DNA of 64,000 nt from Candidatus Flexifilum affinis (GTDB lineage Bacteria; Chloroflexota; Anaerolineae; Aggregatilineales; Phototrophicaceae), in the NCBI GenBank assembly GCA_016713325.1, contig JADJPJ010000095.1, positions 62,001 to 126,000 on the forward strand. Direction: 5' to 3'. The notes beneath the pieces are model-generated. The model did no database searches and had not been told where the DNA came from. It worked only from the letters and a program-made list of their open reading frames with translations. This document shows positions 27,059 through 36,615 of the stretch, piece after piece (position 1 is the first letter of the stretch; every line of letters begins with the position of its first letter). The position numbers and the translations under genes are program-made.

Positions 27059-30000
27059 TCAAGGCGCGCCCAGTGTGCTCCCCGCCTGGCCGAAGTTGCT
27101 CGCCAGGATCGAAAAATCGGTGATGTTCACGACGCCATCGCCGCTGAAATCGGCCGGGGCGTCGACGTTGGTCGTGCCGAAGGTCGCGGCCAGCATGCTG
27201 AAATCCTGAATGTTGACGAAATTGTCATTGTTGGCATCGCCGCCGCGAAGCTGTGGCACGGCGATCGCGTTCGAGCCGAGGACCAGGTTGGCGTTCGCCA
27301 CGCTGCTGCTCAGCGTGTTGTTGTGCTTGACCCAAATATGGTAGGTGCCGGGAGTGATCGCGCCGATGGCGAACGCGCCGGAGCTGTCCACCGCAACCAT
27401 CTCGTCGAAGACTGCGCTTCCGTGACTCGGCGGCACGACCCGGACGCGCACCATCGTGGTCCCCAGCACGTGATGCTGAATCGTCACGGTCCCGTTGATC
27501 GTCGCGGTTGGCGTCACCGCGGCATGGAGGACCAGCGTCGCGTCGCTGGCCAGGGCGTTGTAGGCGGCGACCCCGATGTAGTAGACGATCCCCGCATGGG
27601 CGTTGAACTCCACCCGTGAAGTTTGCACTCCGCCATAGTCATCGTTCATGGCGACAATCACCGGGTAGAGCGGGTCCGGCGTGGTATACACGCCCAGCAC
27701 GGTGTCATAGTCGCTGCCCAGCGTGTCGACGACGACGCGGTGCGAGAGCCCGCTGGCGAACGAATAGCGATACCAGACCATGTTGGCATTCAACGGACTG
27801 TTGAGAGTCGGATCGCCGGTCATGGTCGCAAAGCGGATGTACTCCTGCGTGACGCCATATGGCAGCGACGGGATGACCACCGCCCCGCCCGACCCATCGT
27901 TCAGGGGCGGCCCCTGGTAGACGTTCAAAGTCAGCGTCTGGTCGCTGGCCAGTGCGCTGTAAGCGCCTACGGCGATGTAATAGAACGTCCCCACGCTGGC
28001 GGTGAACTCGACCCGCGAAGTGGTCCCGGCCCCGCTGTCGTCATCGCACGCGATCAGCGTCGGAGTGGGTGCTCCGGGGCTCGTGTAAACGCCCAGGACC
28101 GTGTCGTAGGTGCTGCCCTCCGTGTCGACAATAATCTGGCGCGGCTGCCCGCTGTTGGACCAGTAGCGATACCAGACCACATCCTGACTGGCGCAGGTAG
28201 TCGGGTCGCCGGTCATCGTAGCATAGCGGATATAGGCCTGGCTCATCGTGTACGGCAGGCCGCCCACCGTATAGGCCCCGGCCCACTGATCGTTCGCCGG
28301 CGGCGCCTGGTTGACGTTCAGCGTTAGCGAAACCTCCCCGTTGAGCGCGTAATAGGATGCGACGCCAATATAGTAGATGACGCCGGCAGACGCGGTGAAC
28401 TCGACGCGTGAGGTCGTCCCGGTTCCGCTGTCGTCATCACAGACGATCAGCGCAGGGGTGACCGGGTTAGGACTGGTGTAAACCCCCAGCACAGTGTCGT
28501 AGCTGCTCCCCTCGGTGTCGACGACCAGCGGGCGCGGCGAGCCGCTGGCGAACGTGTAACGGTACCAGACCATGTGATTGCTTCCACAGACCGTCGGATC
28601 GTTGATCTGTGTGGCGTTCCACACGTCATTTTGTGTGCGGCTATAGGGCGGATTCGAGGCGACATAGGCCCCGGCAGATGCATCGTTGAGAGGCGGCGGC
28701 GTACTGAGATACAGCCGGCCTCGCCCATAGACGGTGTCATAGCCGGCGGCGCCCATATCGACCGCGCGGCTTTCGAGAAAACCCTGGATCTGAGCGGCCG
28801 TGTACGACGGATACGCCTCCCATACCGCCGCCGCTGCCCCGGCGACATGCGGCGTCGCCGCCGAGGTGCCGTTGAAGCTGTCATTGCCGTAAGACCAGGT
28901 ATCGACGACGGCATAGCCGGCGAGGCGCGGCTGGTTCAGCCCCGTCCCGAGCGAGCCGCCGCTACCCATCGAAGGACCTTCCGAGCTGTAGCTCTCCAGC
29001 GCATAAGGTGCGGAGCGGAAAAGCGCTGCGATACCCATCACGCTGAGGCCGCTGGCCGGATCGTTAAGGCTGCGCTCGAACATGTTGTTTTCGTAGTTTG
29101 GCGCGTTGTGCCCCATTACATCCAGGACCACAGTCTCCGTCGCGCTGTAACGGTGGATGGCGAATCCGTACTGCGCTGTGCCATCGGTTGTGGCGTAGAC
29201 CTCTTCCGTAGGCGGCTGAGTGCCCGTCTGCCAGTTGCGACTGCTGGCGAACTGCGTGCAGGTCCCGCCTGAGCACTTGTAAATGTACAGGTCGTAGTCC
29301 TGGTTGGTCGTCGGCCAGCGGTTCCAGCGTAGCGCCGTGTGCAGACCGACATTGGCTGGGAGATCGGCGCCGCCGCTGAAGAAGTCGATCTCGTCGCCGG
29401 TCGTGAACTCGTGCCAGCCGTCGCTATCCGGATCGTTGAAGTTGGCCTGATAGTTGGTCAGGCGTCGGTTGCCGCCGGACTGGGTGTTCAAAACACCTTT
29501 CCCCATGGCGTAGTTGATCGCTTGCGAGACCTGTCCCGATCCGTCACCGGGATCGTCGTTGTAGTAGGTTAGCGACGAGGTAATGACGTCCGGGCGGGTG
29601 CTCGCCGCGCGATCCGCCAGTTCGCGGATGCGGCTTGCCATTTCCGTGGCGGTGCCCGGGGTGACCAGGATCAGATCCGCACCCGGAGCCATGTCGAAGA
29701 CGATCTCGGCGCAGGCGGTGCCGTGGCGGCTGCCGGTGCCGATCGTCCCCAGGGTGGTGAGCCGCGCTCCGGTCGGAAGTTCGCCCAGGCTCTGCGCCGT
29801 GGTGTAATCCTTGAAGGAATCCAGCACCGCGACGATCAGCCCAGTGCCGTCAAACCCGCGGGCGTGCCAGTCATCGGCGTTGGATGCCGCGACGCCTTCG
29901 GTGAGGAAACTCCCCGCCAGCGGAACGATGCCGCCGTCCTGTTCCGGCTCCTCAACCGACCCATCGGCGGGATAGAGCGGGATCGGCCGGCGGATGAACG

Positions 30001-30424
30001 ACAACTCCGGCAGGAAAACCAGGGTCTGCAAGGCGAGGGGTGGAACATCGGCCTCCAGCCAGCGGTCGAAACGCGCACCCAGAACGCCCCCTTCCGCCTC
30101 AATGCGCGGCTCGGCGGCCTCCGCGGCGGCGGCATCGAAGAAGATGAACAGCACCCGCAGACGTTCGTCGGTTACTTCCAGGCCGGCCGCCTGCGCCTGA
30201 AGCGCGCCCGCTGCCGGATCGCGCCGCCAGGTTTGCAGCAGGTCGGCCAGTTCGTCGCTGAGGGCCGGGAATTCCGGTGAGGCGCCCTTACCCGCGGGAG
30301 GGTTGCCCAGATCGATCGCTGCGAGGGCAGGCGAGTCCTGGGCGGCGAGTTGCGCGCTCATCAGGAGGATCAGCATCGTAACAGCCAGAAGGCGGGTGAT
30401 GGGGAGGTGCTTTATAGCAAACAT
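27059..30424 (-). CDS. Secreted subtilase (S8) with repeat domains and dockerin tail
   Basis: 1121 residues. Signal peptide (LLAVTMLILLMSAQLAAQ), a prodomain-like segment, then a subtilisin core with Asp202 (VAVLDSF), His234 (GSRHGTACAE) and Ser521 (FNGTSAATPHVAG); all three catalytic residues are present. About residues 570-960 hold three copies of a beta-rich repeat, each with VWYRY, STYDTVLGVYTSP and CDDDSGAGTTSRVEFTA, resembling prepeptidase C-terminal-type domains. Next come the shared beta-sandwich-like domain (PGTYHIWVK, LSSS) and two dockerin repeats (GGDANNDNFVNIQDFSML, ADFSGDGVVNITDFSIL), ending GAP. It would act outside the cell, possibly on proteins bearing the same tag. No frameshift. 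Monocistronic on the minus strand. Confidence 0.92.
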   Translation of the reverse strand: MFAIKHLPITRLLAVTMLILLMSAQLAAQDSPALAAIDLGNPPAGKGASPEFPALSDELADLLQTWRRDPAAGALQAQAAGLEVTDERLRVLFIFFDAAAAEAAEPRIEAEGGVLGARFDRWLEADVPPLALQTLVFLPELSFIRRPIPLYPADGSVEEPEQDGGIVPLAGSFLTEGVAASNADDWHARGFDGTGLIVAVLDSFKDYTTAQSLGELPTGARLTTLGTIGTGSRHGTACAEIVFDMAPGADLILVTPGTATEMASRIRELADRAASTRPDVITSSLTYYNDDPGDGSGQVSQAINYAMGKGVLNTQSGGNRRLTNYQANFNDPDSDGWHEFTTGDEIDFFSGGADLPANVGLHTALRWNRWPTTNQDYDLYIYKCSGGTCTQFASSRNWQTGTQPPTEEVYATTDGTAQYGFAIHRYSATETVVLDVMGHNAPNYENNMFERSLNDPASGLSVMGIAALFRSAPYALESYSSEGPSMGSGGSLGTGLNQPRLAGYAVVDTWSYGNDSFNGTSAATPHVAGAAAAVWEAYPSYTAAQIQGFLESRAVDMGAAGYDTVYGRGRLYLSTPPPLNDASAGAYVASNPPYSRTQNDVWNATQINDPTVCGSNHMVWYRYTFASGSPRPLVVDTEGSSYDTVLGVYTSPNPVTPALIVCDDDSGTGTTSRVEFTASAGVIYYIGVASYYALNGEVSLTLNVNQAPPANDQWAGAYTVGGLPYTMSQAYIRYATMTGDPTTCASQDVVWYRYWSNSGQPRQIIVDTEGSTYDTVLGVYTSPGAPTPTLIACDDDSGAGTTSRVEFTASVGTFYYIAVGAYSALASDQTLTLNVYQGPPLNDGSGGAVVIPSLPYGVTQEYIRFATMTGDPTLNSPLNANMVWYRYSFASGLSHRVVVDTLGSDYDTVLGVYTTPDPLYPVIVAMNDDYGGVQTSRVEFNAHAGIVYYIGVAAYNALASDATLVLHAAVTPTATINGTVTIQHHVLGTTMVRVRVVPPSHGSAVFDEMVAVDSSGAFAIGAITPGTYHIWVKHNNTLSSSVANANLVLGSNAIAVPQLRGGDANNDNFVNIQDFSMLAATFGTTNVDAPADFSGDGVVNITDFSILASNFGQAGSTLGAP

Positions 30425-30678
30425 GAGTGCCTGCCTCGCGTGTTCCCAGAGAATGAAGGAGAGACAAGGCGGTGATCCAGAGGGGGAAGCGACAGGCGCA
30501 TCCCAGTTTACCGTCGTGGCGTACAGCGCAGGCCAACGGCGCCGGCAGGAATGTCGCGGGTGAAAACGGCCACATACGTCGCTGCCGGCCGCGTGACCAG
30601 CGGACGCTACCTAGTGTGATCTTCACGCGAAACAGTCGTGGAGAATAGGACCAAGTGATCCCTTGGATCGGACGGAAT

Positions 30679-32778
30679 CTACGTTCCCTGGCGCGGCTGG
30701 CCGGTCAGTCGTTCCAGCGCCTCTTCCTCTTCGGGATTGGTGACGACGGTCAGGGTGTCCCACAGCTTGATCTCCGTCGTGCCGTGCGGGACGAGCAGCT
30801 TCTCGCCCCGACGGATCGCCGCCAGCGAGCTTTCGGCCGGCCACTTCACCATCTTGACTATCTTGCCGGCGATCGGCGCGCCCGGCCGGACCATCAGTTC
30901 GACGACGTGCGCCCCGGTCAGCGTGTGCAGACGAAGCTGCTCCTCGGTATGCTGCTCCTCGATGCGCCGGGTGATGGCCCGGTTGTAGGCGCGCATCACA
31001 TCGCTTCGCCGCAGAATGCCGATCGGCCGTCGAGAGCTGGCGCTTTCCAACACCGGCAGCCGGCCCACGTCGCGCTGGCCCATGCGCCGCACCGCCGTCC
31101 ACAGCGGCTCGTCCGGCAGGGCCGTCGCCACATCGCGCACGGCGATCTCGCGGACTACCCTGACCGTCTCGCCATCGCCTCCTGCGCCATCACCGCCGAC
31201 GGCTTCGTAGGCTGCCTGCAAGTCGGTGAGCGTCACGATTCCGGTCAGCATGCCGTCACCGTCGACCACGCACAGCCCGTGCACGCCGGCTTCGCGCAGT
31301 GTGTCGCGCACGTCGACCAGCGGGCGATCCTGGTGAATGCACGGCGGGGGGGTCATCATGGCATCCAGCACCGTCAGATCCGACAGCACGTCGATGTCAC
31401 GCCCCTGCTTGATGAAGACCCCCTTGCGCGCCAGGCCGTAGGCGTACACGCCAAGGGGAGCCAGCCGTTCGGTCACGAACATACACACCACAGCCGACAG
31501 CATGATCGGCAGGATCAGTCGGTAGTCGTCGGTCAGTTCGAAGACCATCATGATGGCCGTGATCGGCGCGCGAATCACCCCGGCCATGGCCGCCGCCATC
31601 CCGGCAATGGCAAAGGCCTCCGTATCGCTGACGTTCGCGCCGGGCATCAGCAGGTGAACCAACCGGCCGGACGCCCCACCGAGCATCGTGCCGACGAACA
31701 GCGACGGCGCGAACAACCCGCCGACGAACCCACCGGCGATGCTCACCGTGGTCATCAGGAGTTTGGCCGCACCGAGCAGGACCAGGAACAGGATGGTGTA
31801 CTCGGCTTCCGAAGAATTGAGGACATCGGACATGACTTCGCGCCCGGTCCCCATGATCTGCGGCAGGAAGATGGCGACCAGGCCGACCAGGGCGCCGGCG
31901 AGGGCGGCCCTCGCCGGACGGGGCAGCCGAACGTGCAGCCGGTGCCACAGGTCGTGCTGCCAGTACACCGTGCGAATGAACAGCGCCGCCACCGGGGCGA
32001 TCAGCAGCCCCAGCACCGCATAGAGCGGCGTCTCGACGAGGGATCCAAGGCTGTAGCGCAGATCGCCAAACTCCGCACCGCCGACCTCAACCGCCTGCGT
32101 GAAGGCCGTTGAGACGACGGCGGCAATGACCACCAGACCGAACGACCGGGTTTGCAGTTCGCCGTTGAGGATCACCTCCATGGCGAAAAACACTCCGGCG
32201 ATCGGCGCATGAAAGGCCGCAGCGATGGCGCTCGCCCCACCAGCCGCCACCATCAGTCGAATGTTTTCCTGTGTCAGATGCAGCCGCTGGCCGAAGAACG
32301 AACCGAGATTCGCGCCAATCTGGACACTCGGATCTTCCGGCCCGACCGACGCCCCGCCGCCGATTGACAGCGCCGAGGCCAGCGCCTTGAACGGCATGTG
32401 CCAGTAGCGCAAACGACCGCCGCTGTACGCCACCGACTCCATGATGCCGGCGACGCCATGATGCCGCTCCTCGCCAATGAAGCGGTCCATGATCCAGCCC
32501 ACCAGCAGGCCGACCCCGACCAACGTCACGACGATCCCGAATCCGCCCAGCACCGGCCCCAGGATCTCCTGTGCCAGACCTTCCTGAAAAACGCGGTGCG
32601 CCAGATCGATCCCCTGCCGGAACAGCCAGACCCCCGCCCCGGTCGCCAGGCCGACAATCAACGCCAGGGCGAAAAGCCGAGTGTTTTCCGAGACAAAGAG
32701 CGTGTGCCCTGCCGCGTCGAGGAAGCTGCGGGCGGCATTGCGAGGAGATGTGGAGTTCATGTTGACTGCCTGAACCAT
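30679..32778 (-). CDS. ClC-family chloride channel/antiporter with CBS and TrkA-C domains
   Basis: About 699 residues. The membrane half has ten or more spans and ClC selectivity motifs in the form GGGASVGPEDPSVQIGA, plus IAAAFHAPIAGVFFAMEV and GGFVGGLFAPSLFVG. Two CBS domains follow (MTPPPCIHQDRPLVDVRD; VGRLPVLESAS), then a TrkA-C-like RCK segment (VELMVRPGAPIAGKIVKMVK). The conserved gating Glu of transporter-type ClCs appears as PEDP rather than REGP, so channel or antiporter mode is uncertain. CBS and TrkA-C parts suggest nucleotide control. ATG at 32778 or at 32760 could be the start; neither has a strong ribosome site. Confidence 0.9.
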   Translation of the reverse strand: MVQAVNMNSTSPRNAARSFLDAAGHTLFVSENTRLFALALIVGLATGAGVWLFRQGIDLAHRVFQEGLAQEILGPVLGGFGIVVTLVGVGLLVGWIMDRFIGEERHHGVAGIMESVAYSGGRLRYWHMPFKALASALSIGGGASVGPEDPSVQIGANLGSFFGQRLHLTQENIRLMVAAGGASAIAAAFHAPIAGVFFAMEVILNGELQTRSFGLVVIAAVVSTAFTQAVEVGGAEFGDLRYSLGSLVETPLYAVLGLLIAPVAALFIRTVYWQHDLWHRLHVRLPRPARAALAGALVGLVAIFLPQIMGTGREVMSDVLNSSEAEYTILFLVLLGAAKLLMTTVSIAGGFVGGLFAPSLFVGTMLGGASGRLVHLLMPGANVSDTEAFAIAGMAAAMAGVIRAPITAIMMVFELTDDYRLILPIMLSAVVCMFVTERLAPLGVYAYGLARKGVFIKQGRDIDVLSDLTVLDAMMTPPPCIHQDRPLVDVRDTLREAGVHGLCVVDGDGMLTGIVTLTDLQAAYEAVGGDGAGGDGETVRVVREIAVRDVATALPDEPLWTAVRRMGQRDVGRLPVLESASSRRPIGILRRSDVMRAYNRAITRRIEEQHTEEQLRLHTLTGAHVVELMVRPGAPIAGKIVKMVKWPAESSLAAIRRGEKLLVPHGTTEIKLWDTLTVVTNPEEEEALERLTGQPRQGT

Positions 32779-32862
32779 GCTGTCAAGGTGCTGCGCGCGA
32801 TTATAGCACCCGCGCTCCTTTCGTCAGCCACCGCCGGCCTGTTCGTAACTCGCCCCACCACG

Positions 32863-32893
32863 TTGTATTGCCGCTCTGCATTGCCGTTATAAT
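32863..32893 (+). promoter_or_regulatory. Promoter of the Uma2-type gene
   Basis: TTGTAT (32863-32868), 19-base spacer, TATAAT (32888-32893), 32 bases before the ATG. The spacer is longer than ideal. Confidence 0.45.
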
Positions 32894-32925
32894 GGAATGA
32901 CGTTTATCACGAGGTGGATGCGCCC

Positions 32926-33486
32926 ATGACCACGCGCGAAGCACCGGTCAGCATCGAGCAGTTCGAGGCTTTTCTCGCCCGGCCTGAAAACCGCGATCGC
33001 CGCTTTGAACTCATCGACGGGGAGATCATCGAGAAACCCATGCCTACTGACGAACACGGTTTCATTGTCCATGTCTTCAGCGGCGAATTCTACATTTACT
33101 TCCGCGAACACCCGATTGGTCGGGCAACCATAGAAGCACGGGTACGCCCAACGGGTAGCCTGGGCGAGGACCGACTGCCCGATATCGCCGTCATTCTGGG
33201 CGATAAACCCGTGCAAAGACGCGGTGCGGTAGACTTCATCCCTGACATCTGCATCGAAGTGCAGTCGCCCGACGACAGCCTGCGCCTGATGCGCGAGAAA
33301 GCGCGCTTCTACGTCGCCCACGGTGCGAAATATGCTCTGGTCGTGCTGCCGGAGCATCGCCTGATTGAGCTGTATGGGAGCGACGAGACCGAAGCCGTCT
33401 TCACGGGCGACATGCCGCTGACCTTCGGCGATCTGCTCCCCGGCTTCGCCGTCCCGGCCAGCCGCTTCTTCCCGGCCACAGCCTAA
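32926..33486 (+). CDS. Uma2-family putative restriction-endonuclease-fold protein
   Basis: 186 residues from ATG 32926, with GAGGTGG eight bases upstream; a GTG four codons earlier is possible. It has the Uma2 family pattern: YEL-like opening FELIDGEIIEKPMPT, then LPDIAVI, ICIEVQSPDDS and the Lys in MREKARFYVAHGAKYALVV. Together these form the Asp, Glu-x-x and Lys set of a PD-(D/E)xK nuclease fold. Uma2 proteins are expanded in cyanobacteria and Chloroflexi, often as single genes; their role is unsettled, with links to mobile elements suggested. Complete length. Confidence 0.88.
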   Translation: MTTREAPVSIEQFEAFLARPENRDRRFELIDGEIIEKPMPTDEHGFIVHVFSGEFYIYFREHPIGRATIEARVRPTGSLGEDRLPDIAVILGDKPVQRRGAVDFIPDICIEVQSPDDSLRLMREKARFYVAHGAKYALVVLPEHRLIELYGSDETEAVFTGDMPLTFGDLLPGFAVPASRFFPATA

Positions 33487-33600
33487 ATCCCAGCCGTTTC
33501 ACCGTATCCCTCCCGCCCGCTACGCGCCCAGATCGCGGCGGCGAAATCATGCCACCCCTGGGTATAATCGGCATATCGACCGGGTCTGGGGAGGAACGGG

Positions 33601-36279
33601 ATGCGAGGCGGGCGCAGGGTCAGAGTCGCCGCAGCGCTGGTGCTCACGCTCAGTGGGTGCAGCTTCGCCGTGCCGGCCGTCACCCCGACCATCGCCCCAT
33701 CGCTGACACCCAGCGACACCGCCATTCCGTCAGCGACATCCACCGCGCCGCCGTCGGCCACGGCGACCCTGCTGCCGACGATCACCTTGTCGGCGACCTG
33801 GACGGCCACGCCCACATCTTTGCCGACCGATACACCGGCTCCGACAGCGACCGAGACGGCGACGGCGACACCAACGGCGACGCCTTCCGTCACGCCATCG
33901 CTGATCCCGACGGATACGCCCACGCCGTCGGCAACGCCGACCGATACCGTCACCCCATCGCAGACTCCGACCGATACGCCGACGTCCACATCGGTTCCCA
34001 CGGCGACGCCGGTTCCCACCTCAACGCCGACGCCAACCCCGCTCCCATCGGCCACGGCAACGAATACGTCTACGGCCAGCCCGACGGACACGTCGACACC
34101 GGTTCCCACCGCCACGCCAACCAGCACCGCGACAACCGTCCCGTCGGATACGCCCGCGCCGACACAGACCCCGACCGACACCGTTACCCCCACGTCGACG
34201 GATACGCCAAGTGCGACCTCGACGCCGGTTCCCACCGCGACGCCCATCCCTTCGGATACGCCCACGCCGACACAGACACCGACCGACACCGTTACTCCGA
34301 CGTCGACGGATACGCCAAGCGCGACCTCAACACCGATTCCCACCGCCACGCCGACCGACACCGCGACAACTGTCCCGTCGGATACGCCCACGCCGACACA
34401 GACTCCGACGGAAACGACGCCGCCAACCGTGACGCCGCTGCCGATCATCCCGACCCGCACGCCGACCGCGTCGGCAACTCCCACCGACCGGCCAACGGCA
34501 ACCAGCAGCCCGACATCGGCCGTGCCGCCGACGCCAACCCTTCCGCCGACGCTCACCCCGCCGCCATCGCCGACTCAGCTCCCCGGCCCTGGCACGCCGC
34601 TGCGACCAATCCTGGCAACCGCGACGCCTCTCGCGACTCCCGTCGCGACGGCCACGCCCATCGGCGTGCCGCCCACGCTGCAAGTGACGCTGATTCAGGC
34701 GACCGTCCAGACCGTGCCCTTCACACCGGCGTTCGTCACTGTCGGCGTCCCGGCCACGGTCGCGCCCGTCACCCCGATTGTCGGCGAGACAACGCCCGTT
34801 GGCGTGGCCTCTACGCCGACGCCGGGGGTTGCCCCGCTGGGTGTGCCGCAGACGCTCGCGCCGAATGCCATTTCCCTGCCGACGGCCACCGTGCCGCCGG
34901 AACTGATCCCCACCATCGCCGACATTCCGCTGATCCTCCCGGAGAACCCGCTCACCCGCGCCTTCGCCCTCAGCACCAGCGGCGGCGGGGTCACCGGCAG
35001 CAGCCTGCTGCTCTCCAGCGGCGGCGGGGCCGTGACCTTCGCCCGCAACCCGGTCGATCCCAACCAGGTCGCCATGGCCGACCCGCGCGGCGTGCTTTAC
35101 CTGATCGGCAACTACCTGAGCGGCGGCACGCCCGTCCGTCCGGAATTCTCGCCGTTCTCGCGCTTCGAGCCGGGTACCCCGGAAGAAAACAACGCCCGCG
35201 TGGTCGATCTCGCCTATGCGCCGAACGGATCGACCCTGGCCTTCATGGTCGATACCGAACGCGACGGCAGCACGCAGAACGATTTCACCAATGATGGCGT
35301 GTGGATCATCGAAGGCGCGGGCGGCGCGCGGCAGATCCTGCGCGAATGCCCGCCGGTGGTCACGGTCTGTACGGTCGATCGAGGCGCAGGGCCGTATTTC
35401 TACAACAGCCTGGATATGGCCTGGAGCTACCAGAGCGACGCGCTCATCGTCACGCTCGATCTGCCGGAGGAGGGCCGGCGCGCCTTCGCGCTGGTCACAC
35501 CCGATCACGACCCGAACTACCTGCCACCGACCTTCCGCTATGACAGCGCGCGCTGGGCCTTCGACGGGCGCATCGTCGCCAGCGGCCGCGGCCCGGACGG
35601 CCAGCCCGTCTTCGCCGTGCTGCGCCGCGACGGCACCGCCGACTTCATCCGTCGCGCCGCCGAGATCGGCCTGCTCTGGGTCCAGGACGCCGTGCTGACG
35701 TCCGACAATCGCATCATCATGCTGGGTTCACCGCAAGGGCCTGGCCAGCCGCTGGCGCTGGTCGATCAGGAGGGCCACGCGCTGACCTCGCCAATCGGCA
35801 CCGCGCCGCCGGAGCGCGTCTCGTGGAGCGCCGACCGCAGCGCCGTGCTGGTGGTCACCGCCGAGGAACAAAACGGGCAGATCGTTCGTCGCTTCTTCGT
35901 GGCCGAAATCAGCGGGCTGGTCCGCGAGATCACGCCTCAGGTGGCCGGGGCGCTGGCCGTCGAGTGGGTGGGCGCGGAGGTTCCCGCCGGCATCGAGGTG
36001 AACAATACGCTCACGCCGACACCGCCGCTGCCCTCGCGCTTCGAGGTGCAGATCGGCGCGCGGCTGCAAATCGTCGCCCTCGCCGGGGTGAACTTCCGTA
36101 CCGAGCCGTCGCTCGATGCGCCCAGCCCCTTCCGGCTCAATTTCGGCGAGAGCGTGTTGATCCTGGAAGGGCCGGTCAATACCAATTCGCTGCTGTGGTG
36201 GAAGGTCGAAACGTCGACCGGCGCGCAGGGCTGGGTGGCTGAAAGTGATGGTTTGACCCAGATACTGGGGGCCATTTGA
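33601..36279 (+). CDS. Thr/Pro-rich lipoprotein with propeller-like and SH3b domains
   Basis: 892 residues. A basic N-terminus and hydrophobic stretch end in lipobox LTLSGC, predicting lipid anchoring. About residues 25-360 are almost only Thr, Pro, Ser and Ala in TPT/TDT repeats, with DNA-level tandem units of 108 and 126 bp at 34144, 34252 and 34378. This is a likely O-glycosylated stalk. Residues about 440-800 look like beta-propeller blades ([35 protein letters not shown]). The C-terminus is an SH3b domain ([35 protein letters not shown]). ATG 33601 follows GAGGAACGGG. The long opposite-strand frame here is only a shadow of the repeat composition. Confidence 0.85.
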   Translation: MRGGRRVRVAAALVLTLSGCSFAVPAVTPTIAPSLTPSDTAIPSATSTAPPSATATLLPTITLSATWTATPTSLPTDTPAPTATETATATPTATPSVTPSLIPTDTPTPSATPTDTVTPSQTPTDTPTSTSVPTATPVPTSTPTPTPLPSATATNTSTASPTDTSTPVPTATPTSTATTVPSDTPAPTQTPTDTVTPTSTDTPSATSTPVPTATPIPSDTPTPTQTPTDTVTPTSTDTPSATSTPIPTATPTDTATTVPSDTPTPTQTPTETTPPTVTPLPIIPTRTPTASATPTDRPTATSSPTSAVPPTPTLPPTLTPPPSPTQLPGPGTPLRPILATATPLATPVATATPIGVPPTLQVTLIQATVQTVPFTPAFVTVGVPATVAPVTPIVGETTPVGVASTPTPGVAPLGVPQTLAPNAISLPTATVPPELIPTIADIPLILPENPLTRAFALSTSGGGVTGSSLLLSSGGGAVTFARNPVDPNQVAMADPRGVLYLIGNYLSGGTPVRPEFSPFSRFEPGTPEENNARVVDLAYAPNGSTLAFMVDTERDGSTQNDFTNDGVWIIEGAGGARQILRECPPVVTVCTVDRGAGPYFYNSLDMAWSYQSDALIVTLDLPEEGRRAFALVTPDHDPNYLPPTFRYDSARWAFDGRIVASGRGPDGQPVFAVLRRDGTADFIRRAAEIGLLWVQDAVLTSDNRIIMLGSPQGPGQPLALVDQEGHALTSPIGTAPPERVSWSADRSAVLVVTAEEQNGQIVRRFFVAEISGLVREITPQVAGALAVEWVGAEVPAGIEVNNTLTPTPPLPSRFEVQIGARLQIVALAGVNFRTEPSLDAPSPFRLNFGESVLILEGPVNTNSLLWWKVETSTGAQGWVAESDGLTQILGAI

Positions 36280-36342
36280 CCCATAACAGAAGGCATTATT
36301 TCAGGCATAATGATCGCATGCACTGCTCAGGGGAGGCATGAC

Positions 36343-36615
36343 ATGGCCCATTCACCGCACACTCGCTCGTCCGCCGTTCGATCGGCGGCCACAGAAACGG
36401 GCGAATTGCCCAGGGTCGAAATACCCGCACCCAGTTCTCTATCGCTTGATCCTCCTCCTGAACAACCCAGGAGCCGCGCGCCGCGCGCGGTCACCGGCCT
36501 GCTGCCGGCAGTGGTCGATACGGCCGATCCGGCCAAGTTTGCAGAAGACACATCCGGCGATACCGGCGCTACCGAGCCGGTCGCGACCGAACCGATCTCA
36601 CTGAGCGTAAAATGA
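36343..36615 (+). CDS. Small hypothetical protein
   Basis: 90 residues if ATG 36343 is used, which has AGGGGAGG upstream at 36328-36337. It is low-complexity, rich in Pro, Ala, Ser and Thr, with a patch PRSRAPRAVTGLLPAVVDTA; no hydrophobic segment or known domain. It overlaps the end of the convergent aminotransferase gene by 18 bases, which is unusual. It may be a real small protein or a chance frame; the good ribosome site is the only positive evidence. Confidence 0.4.
   Translation: MAHSPHTRSSAVRSAATETGELPRVEIPAPSSLSLDPPPEQPRSRAPRAVTGLLPAVVDTADPAKFAEDTSGDTGATEPVATEPISLSVK

Noticed and set aside
34144..34400. CRISPR-like spaced repeats
   Set aside because: The repeats are codon-sized units within an open frame and there are no spacers of constant length or cas genes.
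33483..34556. Long minus-strand frame encoding a Val/Gly/Asp-rich repeat protein
   Set aside because: It is the exact antisense of the Thr/Pro repeat stalk of the lipoprotein at 33601, which has a lipobox, ribosome site and recognisable domains.
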